In this document: one piece after another, positions 15,548-22,597 of the stretch
Position numbering within the stretch: position 1 is the stretch's first letter
How the letters are laid out: each line of letters begins with the position of its first letter
NCBI GenBank assembly: GCA_051878575.1
Contig: JBJEKJ010000103.1
Location: 1-23,211 of the forward strand
Length of the DNA stretch: 23,211 nt
Direction of reading: 5' to 3'
Origin: CALZFJ01 sp051878575
GTDB taxonomy: Bacteria > Bacteroidota > Bacteroidia > Bacteroidales > Muribaculaceae
Program-made: the position numbers and the translations under genes
Notes under the pieces: generated by a model
Databases searched by the model: none
What the model was told of the DNA's origin: nothing
What the model saw: only the letters and a program-made list of their open reading frames with translations

Positions 15548-16801
15548 TTAGCCCAAATCGGAGGAGGGGTCGAGGAGGAAATCGTAGATGTTGATGAATA
15601 GGATGCCGTTTTCGTCGTGACTTTTTATTGTGTGGTCGCCCACTACCACTATTTTCTTGAATCCATCATCGATTCGTCGAAGCGAATTGGTTTCTTGGTC
15701 GATTTTGTCCTGAGTGGGTAGCGCGAAAGCCGATTGCACATAGAGGCGACGATCGCCCTTGTTGCACACGAAATCCACTTCAAATTGCGTGCGCAGGCTC
15801 TTGCCATCGGCATCTTTACCATTGACCGTCACAACGCCGACATCTACATTATACCCCCTGTATCTCAACTCATTGTAGATTATATTCTCCATTTGGTGGG
15901 TTTTCTCCATTTGCCTGAAATTGAGGAGACTGTTCCGAAGTCCTAAATCGCTGAAATAAAATTTTATAGGCGTGCCGATATACTTTTTCCCCTTCACATC
16001 ATAGCGATTGGCTTGATCAACGAGAAAGGCATCGGCAAAATAGTCGATGTAATCTTTGATTGTGGCAGGAGAGATTTTGACGTTTTTCACCGTTGCGAAT
16101 GTATTCGACAGCTTTTGTGGATTCGTAAGTCCTCCAATGCCTGAAGCAAGCATCAATAGCAATTCTTCAAATTCCGCACTGTTTCTCACGCGGTTGCGTT
16201 GAAGGATGTCGATAATGTAGGTCTCTTGTATCAGACTCTTTAGTGTGCTGATTTTGAACTCATCATCGGGCTGAAGGACTACCGGAGGCAGCCCTCCAAA
16301 CTTCATATAGGCAGCGAGCGCATCTCCTTTCGAGCCTTGAAAACACGATATGAATTCGCTGAAAGAGAGGGGCGACACGTGAATCTGATACCCGCGTCCG
16401 CGAAATTCGGTGACAACATCTTTTGAAAGGAAGCGGGCGTTGCTGCCGGTGACGTAAATGTCGGTATTCGGTAGGTGCAAGAGTCCGTTAATGACATCCA
16501 CAAACTCGCCGAGTAGCTGAATCTCATCAAGTAGGATGTAATACATCCTACCGTCAGTCAGGCGACTTTTGACGAAATCGTAGAACACTTCGGGATTGCG
16601 GTATTTGCGGTTGGCAAAATCATCGAATTGCATTTCAATGATATGCTCATCGTCGACGCCATCACTCCTGAGCTGCTTCTTGAATATGTTGAACAGTAGG
16701 AACGACTTGCCACTTCTTCTAATTCCGGTCACTACTTTCACCATTCCATTGTGCCGGCTGCGAAGGAGCTGATTCAGGTATTTGTTTCTTTCTATAATCA
16801 T
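15548..16801 (-). CDS. AAA ATPase of the DUF4143 family
   Basis: A 417-residue protein. Walker A is GIRRSGKS (26-33) and Walker B is YYILLDEIQ (87-95, D92-E93). The sensor-like VTGSNARFLS lies at 117-126 and the arginine motif FRGRGY at 133-138, followed by SPLSFSEF and MKFGGLP, all typical of this family. The C-terminal half is the DUF4143 domain and includes FEVDFVCNKGDRRLYVQSA, which resembles the core of a PD-(D/E)XK nuclease-like fold. Such ATPases are abundant and multicopy in Bacteroidales, and their cellular role is unsettled. The ATG at 16801 was chosen because it gives the family N-terminus and lies just below a good promoter; the frame stays open far upstream only as an antisense shadow. 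It is a single-gene unit between a repeat block and an unrelated gene, consistent with an accessory gene. Confidence 0.9.
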   Translation of the reverse strand: MIIERNKYLNQLLRSRHNGMVKVVTGIRRSGKSFLLFNIFKKQLRSDGVDDEHIIEMQFDDFANRKYRNPEVFYDFVKSRLTDGRMYYILLDEIQLLGEFVDVINGLLHLPNTDIYVTGSNARFLSKDVVTEFRGRGYQIHVSPLSFSEFISCFQGSKGDALAAYMKFGGLPPVVLQPDDEFKISTLKSLIQETYIIDILQRNRVRNSAEFEELLLMLASGIGGLTNPQKLSNTFATVKNVKISPATIKDYIDYFADAFLVDQANRYDVKGKKYIGTPIKFYFSDLGLRNSLLNFRQMEKTHQMENIIYNELRYRGYNVDVGVVTVNGKDADGKSLRTQFEVDFVCNKGDRRLYVQSAFALPTQDKIDQETNSLRRIDDGFKKIVVVGDHTIKSHDENGILFINIYDFLLDPSSDLG

Positions 16802-16814
16802 AACGCCTATCTTG

Positions 16815-16906
16815 GATTTTTGCGTAAATACGCATTTTTCTAACGCAAAAATAGGCAAAAACGGCGGTTTTACAAAAGATTTTTGCGTAAATACGCATTT
16901 TTCTAA
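16815..16906. repeat. Two identical 29-bp palindrome-bearing repeats flanking the ATPase promoter
   Basis: Exact copies lie at 16815-16843 and 16878-16906, 63 bp apart. Each contains TGCGTAAATACGCA (16821-16834 and 16884-16897), with 6-bp inverted arms TGCGTA/TACGCA. One copy lies between the promoter and the ATPase start and the other just upstream of the -33 box, as expected for paired operator sites. Confidence 0.8.
16846..16877 (-). promoter_or_regulatory. Promoter of the DUF4143 ATPase gene
   Basis: On the minus strand TTTTG (16873-16877) and TATTTTTG (16846-16853) are separated by 19 nt, matching the Bacteroidetes promoter. The leader before the ATG at 16801 is about 35-40 nt and contains one copy of the palindrome. 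Confidence 0.7.
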
Positions 16907-17070
16907 GCTAAAAGCCCGTTTTTTGTTTCGCCCGATGCCGAGTCGTGCCATGGCATTGGAGGGTGGCGGTCGTAAATGCGGTGAGCGGAGATTCCATCCT
17001 GTAGGGTGCGCCCCTTGTTTTGCCATGTTTTGCCATGTTTCGGCTGTAATGCTGCATTTTGGCTTCGGAT

Positions 17071-17103
17071 TTTTGGTTTTGTGCTCCGAAATGCGTAATT
17101 TTA
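17071..17103 (+). promoter_or_regulatory. Possible promoter of the LPP20-domain gene
   Basis: TTTTG (17071-17075) is followed after 20 nt by TAATTTTA (17096-17103), one mismatch from TAnnTTTG. A second candidate -7, TATTTTTC at 17137-17144, lies closer to the gene but lacks a good -33. The rest of the 354-nt interval 16802-17155 holds the ATPase promoter, its repeats, and a short direct repeat of TTTTGCCATG near 17019-17038. Confidence 0.3.
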
Positions 17104-17155
17104 CACAAAATTTTAAATCAAAGTTTAATAGCATACTATTTTTCGTAATTAGGAG

Positions 17156-19018
17156 ATGAGGATTAATAGAATTTTGAGTGTGATTGTGGCTGTGGTTGCA
17201 GTGTCGCTTCCGGCCGCTGCCATCAACTGGGACGAGATTACGCGATCGGGGAAATACTACTACGGTGTCGGGCAAGGCGCCGACGAGGCCGATGCCACCG
17301 AGCAGGCTAAGGCTCAGATTGCCGGGTCGATAGCCACCAACGTATGGAGCACATTCTCGATGGAATCGGACGAGCGCCGCAATCTTGGTGAGGTGGACCG
17401 TCGCGACCTGTTGCAGATGCGCGTGAAGACTTACTCCAACGCCACGCTCACCAATCTCCAATTGTGGGACGTGACCGGTAAGGAGCCCAATGTGACGGTG
17501 CGCATGTATATTGCCGCCGAGGAGGTGCAGAAAATATTCGACGCCCGCAAGGACCTTGCCCGCACGATAATGAACAATGCCGGCCGCTTCCTCGAGAACC
17601 GCCGCATTGACCTTGCGCTGCAATACTATTATTCGGCTTACGCTCTCGTGCGCTCGCTCCAGCATCCCTATGAGCTCAAGGATGCCAATGGCCAAGAGCT
17701 GATAGTGACAATACCGGCTATCATTGAGGAAATTCTCGGCAACATAAGCGTGGAGTTTGCCGGTCGCGACGGCGACCGTGTCGACCTGATGTTCAAATAC
17801 AAGGGCGAGCCGGTGTCGAGCTTGGAGTTCAAATACAACGACGGGCGCAGCGACGAATGTTCGGGAACGGCCAAGGACGGCCGCGGAATGATGGAGATGA
17901 TTCCGGGCTATCCCTCGGAAGTGTATCACCTTTCGGTTGACTATGTGGGACTGTCGCAAGCCCGGGGTGATGCCGACCTCTACAGCGTGCTCCAGTCGAT
18001 GCCGGTGAAGATCTTTGCCAGCGCCGAGATGAAGGTGACCGACACCGGCAAAAAGAGTGCCGTAGTGCAGCAGGTGAAGGATACGGCACCTGTCGTGCCG
18101 TCGATGCCCGTTGCCGACGGCAGCAATAGCGGCGGCAAGGCGGTGATGCCCGCCGGCGCATACGATTTCTCGGCATGCGCACGCACCGTGGAGACGGTGG
18201 TCAACGCATTCATTCGCCGCAACAGCCTCGCCGCCGACACGTGCTTCACTCCCGAGGGGTTCGAGCGCTACCGCGCGCTGATGAAATATGGCAACGCCCG
18301 TGTGGTGGGAAAGCCTGAGTTGCGATACTACAAGGCTCAGGACGGCTATGTGGTGTCGCGCGGACTGCGTATGTCGTTCAGCTTCAATGGAGTGGTGAAG
18401 AAGACCTTTGTGGAGGATGTGGTTTTCACCCTCGACCGCAATGCGAAAATCGACAATGTGACTTTCGGCCTCGGGAAGGTTGCCCAGGACGGCATTTTGC
18501 TGAAAGAGGCTCCCGGATGGGACAATGCCACCCGTGAGATGCTGCTTGAGTTCATGGAAAACTACAAGACGGCCTACTGCCTGAAAGACTCGGTGTATAT
18601 CCGCAACATTTTCGACGACAATGCAACTATAATAGTGGGCAGGGTGGCGCGTCGCAACCAATTTGTCGACACCGACCGTGGCATGAGCGCCCGTGGTAAG
18701 GAGGTGATTCGCTACAACCGACTCACAAAGGACCAGTATCTCAAGAATCTGCGCCGCACGTTCGACAGCAACGAGTTTATCAACCTGCGCTTCACCCGCA
18801 ACGAGATTCAGTGGCTCGAGAAATACGACAAAGAGCGGTTGTTTGCCATCGAGATAGGTCAGGAGTATTGCAGCTCCACCTACGGCGACAAGGGCTACCT
18901 GTTCCTGCTCGTCGACATGACCGACCCTGAGGCCCCGCTCATAAAAATCCGCACATGGCAGCCCAACGAGGAGGATATCTCGAAGCTCTACAACGCCGGC
19001 GATTTCCGCAACGACTAA
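17156..19018 (+). CDS. Exported LPP20-domain protein with NTF2-like C-terminal region
   Basis: A 620-residue exported protein. A signal peptide ends near residue 22 (VAVSLPAAA/INWDE). Residues about 30-130 resemble the LPP20 domain: YYYGVGQG, then a helix rich in Ala and acidic residues (EADATEQAKAQIAG), then strands. A helical segment (about 130-170, ENRRIDLALQYYYSAYAL) resembles a TPR-like hairpin. A Ser/Gly/Pro-rich linker (about 305-335) leads to two more beta-rich units; the last (about 460-560) begins MLLEFMENYKTAYCLKD, the usual opening of an NTF2-like fold. There is no lipobox. The family is widespread in Bacteroidales but I know of no demonstrated function. An AGGAG abuts the ATG at 17156 directly, which is unusually tight, so the true start could be slightly downstream, but the signal peptide fits the chosen one. 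Confidence 0.7.
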   Translation: MRINRILSVIVAVVAVSLPAAAINWDEITRSGKYYYGVGQGADEADATEQAKAQIAGSIATNVWSTFSMESDERRNLGEVDRRDLLQMRVKTYSNATLTNLQLWDVTGKEPNVTVRMYIAAEEVQKIFDARKDLARTIMNNAGRFLENRRIDLALQYYYSAYALVRSLQHPYELKDANGQELIVTIPAIIEEILGNISVEFAGRDGDRVDLMFKYKGEPVSSLEFKYNDGRSDECSGTAKDGRGMMEMIPGYPSEVYHLSVDYVGLSQARGDADLYSVLQSMPVKIFASAEMKVTDTGKKSAVVQQVKDTAPVVPSMPVADGSNSGGKAVMPAGAYDFSACARTVETVVNAFIRRNSLAADTCFTPEGFERYRALMKYGNARVVGKPELRYYKAQDGYVVSRGLRMSFSFNGVVKKTFVEDVVFTLDRNAKIDNVTFGLGKVAQDGILLKEAPGWDNATREMLLEFMENYKTAYCLKDSVYIRNIFDDNATIIVGRVARRNQFVDTDRGMSARGKEVIRYNRLTKDQYLKNLRRTFDSNEFINLRFTRNEIQWLEKYDKERLFAIEIGQEYCSSTYGDKGYLFLLVDMTDPEAPLIKIRTWQPNEEDISKLYNAGDFRND

Positions 19019-19162
19019 TCCCTGCGGCGTGATGTGGGCATGGCTTGCCGGTTCACGATTTCCGGCTTGCCGATTCACTGCCGTCGTGCTGTCGGTTTTT
19101 CTGCCGTCCTTCCGTCGTTTCCCCGTTTTCCCGCCTGAGAATCCAAAACCGTTTTCCCGTGG

Positions 19163-19188
19163 GGCGAGAAACTTTTTCGCCGGGATTT
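19163..19188 (+). promoter_or_regulatory. Palindromic element above the rnr promoter (copy B)
   Basis: The same element as at 7958-7985: GGCGAGAAAC, a run of five T, then CGCCGGGATTT. GGCGA pairs with TCGCC. The distance from its ATTT end to the TA of the downstream -7 box is 27 nt here against 26 nt in copy A, so it sits in the same place relative to the promoter. Confidence 0.55.
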
Positions 19189-19212
19189 AATGAAATGTTG
19201 GGGAAATAGCGT

Positions 19213-19220
19213 TATATTTG
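19213..19220 (+). promoter_or_regulatory. -7 promoter element of rnr
   Basis: TATATTTG fits TAnnTTTG and lies 30 nt upstream of the ATG at 19250. The -33 region (near 19187-19190) is a poor match, TTTAA. An in-frame ATG at 19190 lies upstream of this box and is therefore not the start. Confidence 0.6.
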
Positions 19221-19249
19221 TAGGTCGAAACGGAAAACATAGATTATTT

Positions 19250-21544
19250 ATGGCTAAAAGTCGCAAAAATAAGTCGGCAGACGGGACGAAGGTCGCTTTA
19301 GAACGTCAAGTGATAGATTTTTACAATCGGGAGAACCATGTCCCGTACAACTACAAGCAAGTGTCGGCCGCTGTCGGAGCCGACACTCCCAAACTGCGGT
19401 CGAAGGTCGTGGAGGTGCTTGAGGAGCTTGCCCTTGAGGGCTATCTCATCGAGACCACGCCCGGGAAATTCAAGGCCACCACGCGCAGCACCGTGGCCGA
19501 CGGCGTGTTCGTGCGCCGCAGCAACGGCAAGAACAGCGTGGTGATAAGCGACGGCGAGGAGAAGTCGATATTCGTGGCCGAGCGCAACTCCATGCATGCC
19601 CTCAATGGCGACAAGGTGCGCGTGCACATCTGCGCCCGCCGCAAAGGCTGTGAGCCCGAGGCCGAGGTGATAGAGGTGCTCGAGAAGCTCGACCAGGTGT
19701 TCATCGGTACGCTTCAGGTGGAGAAATACTATGCCAATCTCCTCACCGACAGCAAATATCTTGCCACCGACATCTTCATTCCCAAGAATAAGCTCAAGGG
19801 CGGCGTGAACGGCGACAAGGCCGTGGTGCGCATCGTGGAGTGGCCCGACAACGCCAACAGCCCCGTGGGCGAGGTTGTCGACGTGCTCGGCTCCTCGGGC
19901 GACAACAATGCCGAGATTCACGCCATTCTTGCCGAATACGGCCTTCCCTACAAGTATCCCGATGCGGTGACCAAGGCCGCCGAGCGCATAGCCGACGATA
20001 TCACCCCCGAGGAGATTGCCCGCCGCAAGGACTTCCGCGACGTTATAACCTTCACCATCGACCCTCGCGACGCCAAGGACTTCGACGACGCGCTGTCGCT
20101 ACAGAAGTTGCCTAACGGCAACTGGCAGGTGGGAATACATATTGCCGACGTGACTCACTATGTGAAGCCCGGCACCATCATCGACAAGGAGGCCGAGAAG
20201 CGTGCCACATCGGTGTATCTCGTTGACCGCACCGTGCCCATGCTCCCCGAGCGCCTGTGCAACGGCGTGTGCTCGCTGCGTCCCAATGAGGAGAAGCTGG
20301 CATTCTCGTGCATCGTGGAGATGGACAACAATGCCAAAGTGCTCGCAACCGACATTTGCCGCACGGTGATAAAGAGCGACCGCCGGTTCACCTACGAGGA
20401 GGCTCAGGAGATTATTGAGACCGGCGTGGGCGACTATGCCGAGCAGGTGCTCACCCTCGACCATCTTGCGAAGATTCTGCGCAAGTCGCGCTTCGAGAAC
20501 GGCTCGGTGGAGTTCGACCGCTGCGAGGTGCGCTTCGACATCGACGAGAACGGCCGTCCGGTCGACGTGTTCTTCAAGGTGTCGAAAGATGCCAACAAGC
20601 TCGTGGAGGAGTTCATGCTCCTTGCCAACAAGAAGGTGGCCGAGCGCATAGGCATAGCCCCCAAGGGGAAGAAGCCGAAAGCATTCGTGTATCGCATCCA
20701 CGACGAGCCCAATTCCGACAAGCTCGAGAACCTCTCCACCCTCGTGCGCACTTTCGGGTACAAGATAAAGACCAAAGGCAACGCGACCGACGTGAACAAG
20801 TCGCTCAACAAGATGCTGCGCGACATCAAGGGCAAGGGCGAGGAGAATCTGCTCTCCATCCTTGCCATACGCTCCATGGCAAAGGCCGTCTACTCCACGG
20901 TGAACATAGGCCACTACGGGCTCGCCTTCGACTACTACACGCACTTCACATCGCCCATACGCCGCTATCCCGACATGATGGTGCACCGCCTCTTGGAGAA
21001 GTATCTCGGCGGCGGACGCAGCGTGAACCAGGCCAAGCTCGAGGACGAGTGCAAGCACTCGAGCGACATGGAGCAGCTTGCCGCAAGCGCCGAGCGCGCC
21101 TCGATAAAGTACAAGCAGGTGGAATATCTCGGCGAGCGCCTCGGAGGCGTCTACGAGGGCACCATCTCGGGCGTCACCGAGTGGGGCCTCTATGTGGAAA
21201 TCGACGAGAACAAGTGCGAGGGCCTGGTGCCCATCCGCGACCTCGACGACGACTACTATGAGTTCGACGAGAAGAACTACTGCCTGATAGGCCGTCGCCG
21301 CAACCGCCGCTATCAGCTCGGCGACCATGTGACCATACAGATAGCCCGCGCCGACTTGGTGAAGAAGCAGCTCGACTTCGTTCTCGTCGACGAGCACAAT
21401 CCGGCAGGCAGCCACCGCATCGACAAGGCTCCCATCACCGAGTCGCGCTCACGCATGGCACAGCCCACACAACCCACGAAGCCCACAAAGCGCTCCAAAG
21501 GCAAGGGCAAGGGCAAGACCAAATCGGGGAAGAAAAAACGCTAA
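19250..21544 (+). CDS. rnr: Ribonuclease R
   Basis: A 764-residue 3'-5' exoribonuclease of the RNB family. An N-terminal winged-helix-like region (about 15-75) precedes two cold-shock/OB domains (about 80-220). The RNB catalytic core (about 260-590) opens with FTIDPRDAKDFDDA, where D271, D277, D279 and D280 match the metal-binding aspartates of E. coli RNase R (D272, D278, D280, D281). It continues with GIHIADVTHYV and the HFTSPIRRYPD block. An S1 domain follows (about 630-715, GVYEGTISGVTEWGLYVEI), and a Lys-rich tail (KRSKGKGKGKTKSGKKKR) likely aids RNA binding. It degrades structured RNA in the cytoplasm and takes part in RNA quality control. Length and catalytic residues are normal. It stands alone, with the shared palindromic element above its promoter. 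Confidence 0.97.
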   Translation: MAKSRKNKSADGTKVALERQVIDFYNRENHVPYNYKQVSAAVGADTPKLRSKVVEVLEELALEGYLIETTPGKFKATTRSTVADGVFVRRSNGKNSVVISDGEEKSIFVAERNSMHALNGDKVRVHICARRKGCEPEAEVIEVLEKLDQVFIGTLQVEKYYANLLTDSKYLATDIFIPKNKLKGGVNGDKAVVRIVEWPDNANSPVGEVVDVLGSSGDNNAEIHAILAEYGLPYKYPDAVTKAAERIADDITPEEIARRKDFRDVITFTIDPRDAKDFDDALSLQKLPNGNWQVGIHIADVTHYVKPGTIIDKEAEKRATSVYLVDRTVPMLPERLCNGVCSLRPNEEKLAFSCIVEMDNNAKVLATDICRTVIKSDRRFTYEEAQEIIETGVGDYAEQVLTLDHLAKILRKSRFENGSVEFDRCEVRFDIDENGRPVDVFFKVSKDANKLVEEFMLLANKKVAERIGIAPKGKKPKAFVYRIHDEPNSDKLENLSTLVRTFGYKIKTKGNATDVNKSLNKMLRDIKGKGEENLLSILAIRSMAKAVYSTVNIGHYGLAFDYYTHFTSPIRRYPDMMVHRLLEKYLGGGRSVNQAKLEDECKHSSDMEQLAASAERASIKYKQVEYLGERLGGVYEGTISGVTEWGLYVEIDENKCEGLVPIRDLDDDYYEFDEKNYCLIGRRRNRRYQLGDHVTIQIARADLVKKQLDFVLVDEHNPAGSHRIDKAPITESRSRMAQPTQPTKPTKRSKGKGKGKTKSGKKKR

Positions 21545-21553
21545 AAAATCGGG

Positions 21554-21575
21554 TTTCGGGCGGTGAGCGCCGAAA
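21554..21575 (+). terminator. Possible terminator of rnr
   Basis: TTTCGGGC pairs with GC(G)CCGAAA, an 8-bp stem with one bulge, 10 nt after the stop codon. A T-rich stretch (TTTTTTT at about 21595) lies some 20 nt further on, so a fit to a classical intrinsic terminator is only partial. Confidence 0.4.
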
Positions 21576-21610
21576 AACGGGGATTAAATATGGATTTTTT
21601 TCTTTAATTG

Positions 21611-21641
21611 TTGTAAATACGCTGAAAAAAAGGTAATTTTG
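21611..21641 (+). promoter_or_regulatory. Promoter of the succinate dehydrogenase/fumarate reductase operon
   Basis: TTG (21611-21613) and TAATTTTG (21634-21641) are separated by 20 nt, a full match to the Bacteroidetes promoter. The AT-rich leader of about 55 nt before the ATG at 21702 is typical of highly expressed genes in this phylum. Confidence 0.75.
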
Positions 21642-21701
21642 TGAACAAATCGGAGAACAATCAATAAATAACAATAATTAATAACTAAATTCAGAACTAC
21701 T

Positions 21702-22565
21702 ATGTGGTTAACAAACTCTTCTGTAGGAAGAAAAGTGGTAATGTCGGTTACCGGACTTTTCCTAATCCTATTTGTGACCTTCCATGTGCTGATGAATGCG
21801 GTGGCAATATTCTGGCCGTGCGCCTATAATGCCATCTGTGAGTTCCTCGGCGCAAATTGGTATGCGTTGATCGGAACAGCAGTGCTTGCTGCCGGTTTCG
21901 TGCTTCACATCATCTATGCCTTCTGGCTTACCTTGCAGAACCGCAAGGCTCGCGGCAACAATGCCTACGAGGTGAGCAAGCGCCCGAAGAATGTGGAATG
22001 GGCTTCGCAGAACATGCTCGTTCTCGGCATCATCGTTGTGTGCTTCATGGGCGTGCACCTTATCCAATTCTGGGCAAAGATGCAGCTCCCCGAGATGCTC
22101 GGCGAGGAGGTAGAATCGGGAATGGTGTATGTGTATGAGGCCTTCAAGTGCCCGTGGACACTGCCTATCTACCTTATCGGCTTCGCAGCCCTTTGGTTCC
22201 ACCTCACTCACGGTTTCTGGAGCGCGTTCCAGTCGCTCGGAACCAACAACAGCAATTGGGAGAAGCGCTTCAAGTCGATTGGCTGCGCATGGGCCACTGT
22301 GGTGTGCCTTCTCTTTGCCGTGGAGGCTGTAGTGTTCACACTGCAAGCCAACTGCCCCGACTGCCAAGCCAAGATGGTGCAGTGCGACCAGGCTAAGCCC
22401 TGCCACGATGGCGTATGCCCCGAGCAACCCGCCTGCTGCAAGGATGCTGCCGCTTGCCCCGAGAAGCCCGCTTGCTGCAAGGAGAAAGCCGAGTGCCCGA
22501 AATCCGAAGGCTGTGGAGAGTGTGAGGCTCACGAAGGCTGTCCTAACGAACAAAAAGCTGAGTAA
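21702..22565 (+). CDS. sdhC: Succinate dehydrogenase/fumarate reductase cytochrome b subunit with cysteine-rich C-terminal tail
   Basis: A 287-residue di-heme cytochrome b subunit of the Bacteroidetes succinate:quinone oxidoreductase. Five membrane helices lie at about 13-34, 56-77, 104-124, 153-173 and 192-214. Candidate heme-ligand histidines are H28, H69, H119 and H167 (or H170). It anchors the flavoprotein and iron-sulfur subunits and passes electrons between the quinone pool and fumarate or succinate. The normal protein should end near residue 215. Here a tail (218-287) adds 14 cysteines (218, 221, 228, 234, 239, 245, 246, 252, 258, 259, 265, 271, 274, 280), with CPExPACCK repeated every 13 residues. 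The positive-inside rule places the tail in the periplasm. The flavoprotein gene follows after 32 nt. The family is secure; the role of the tail is unknown. Confidence 0.92.
   Translation: MWLTNSSVGRKVVMSVTGLFLILFVTFHVLMNAVAIFWPCAYNAICEFLGANWYALIGTAVLAAGFVLHIIYAFWLTLQNRKARGNNAYEVSKRPKNVEWASQNMLVLGIIVVCFMGVHLIQFWAKMQLPEMLGEEVESGMVYVYEAFKCPWTLPIYLIGFAALWFHLTHGFWSAFQSLGTNNSNWEKRFKSIGCAWATVVCLLFAVEAVVFTLQANCPDCQAKMVQCDQAKPCHDGVCPEQPACCKDAAACPEKPACCKEKAECPKSEGCGECEAHEGCPNEQKAE
22416..22493 (+). repeat. 39-bp tandem repeat encoding the cysteine-rich tail
   Basis: Copies starting at 22416 and 22455 share TGCCCCGAG, CCCGC and TGCTGCAAGGA, with an offset of 39 bp (13 codons). They encode CPEQPACCK and CPEKPACCK; a degenerate third unit, CPKSEGCGE, follows. 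The in-frame duplication shows how the tail expanded. Confidence 0.8.
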
Positions 22566-22597
22566 AGATTCTATTAACAATTAAATTTCAATTAAAA

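Noticed and set aside
16802..19078. Open frame on the minus strand continuing upstream of the DUF4143 ATPase through the LPP20 gene
   Set aside because: It is the antisense shadow of 17156-19018, whose plus-strand product has a signal peptide and recognisable domains. The ATPase family N-terminus and promoter place its start at 16801.
19039..19081. Direct repeat GGCTTGCCG(G/A)TTCAC after the LPP20 gene
   Set aside because: Two imperfect short copies in a pyrimidine-rich spacer; a GCCGG/CCGGC pair exists but is too short to call a terminator.
20099..21415. 438-residue open frame on the minus strand inside rnr
   Set aside because: It is antisense to conserved catalytic and S1 segments of RNase R, is rich in Ala/Val/His as GC-biased shadows are, and has no recognisable domain or promoter.
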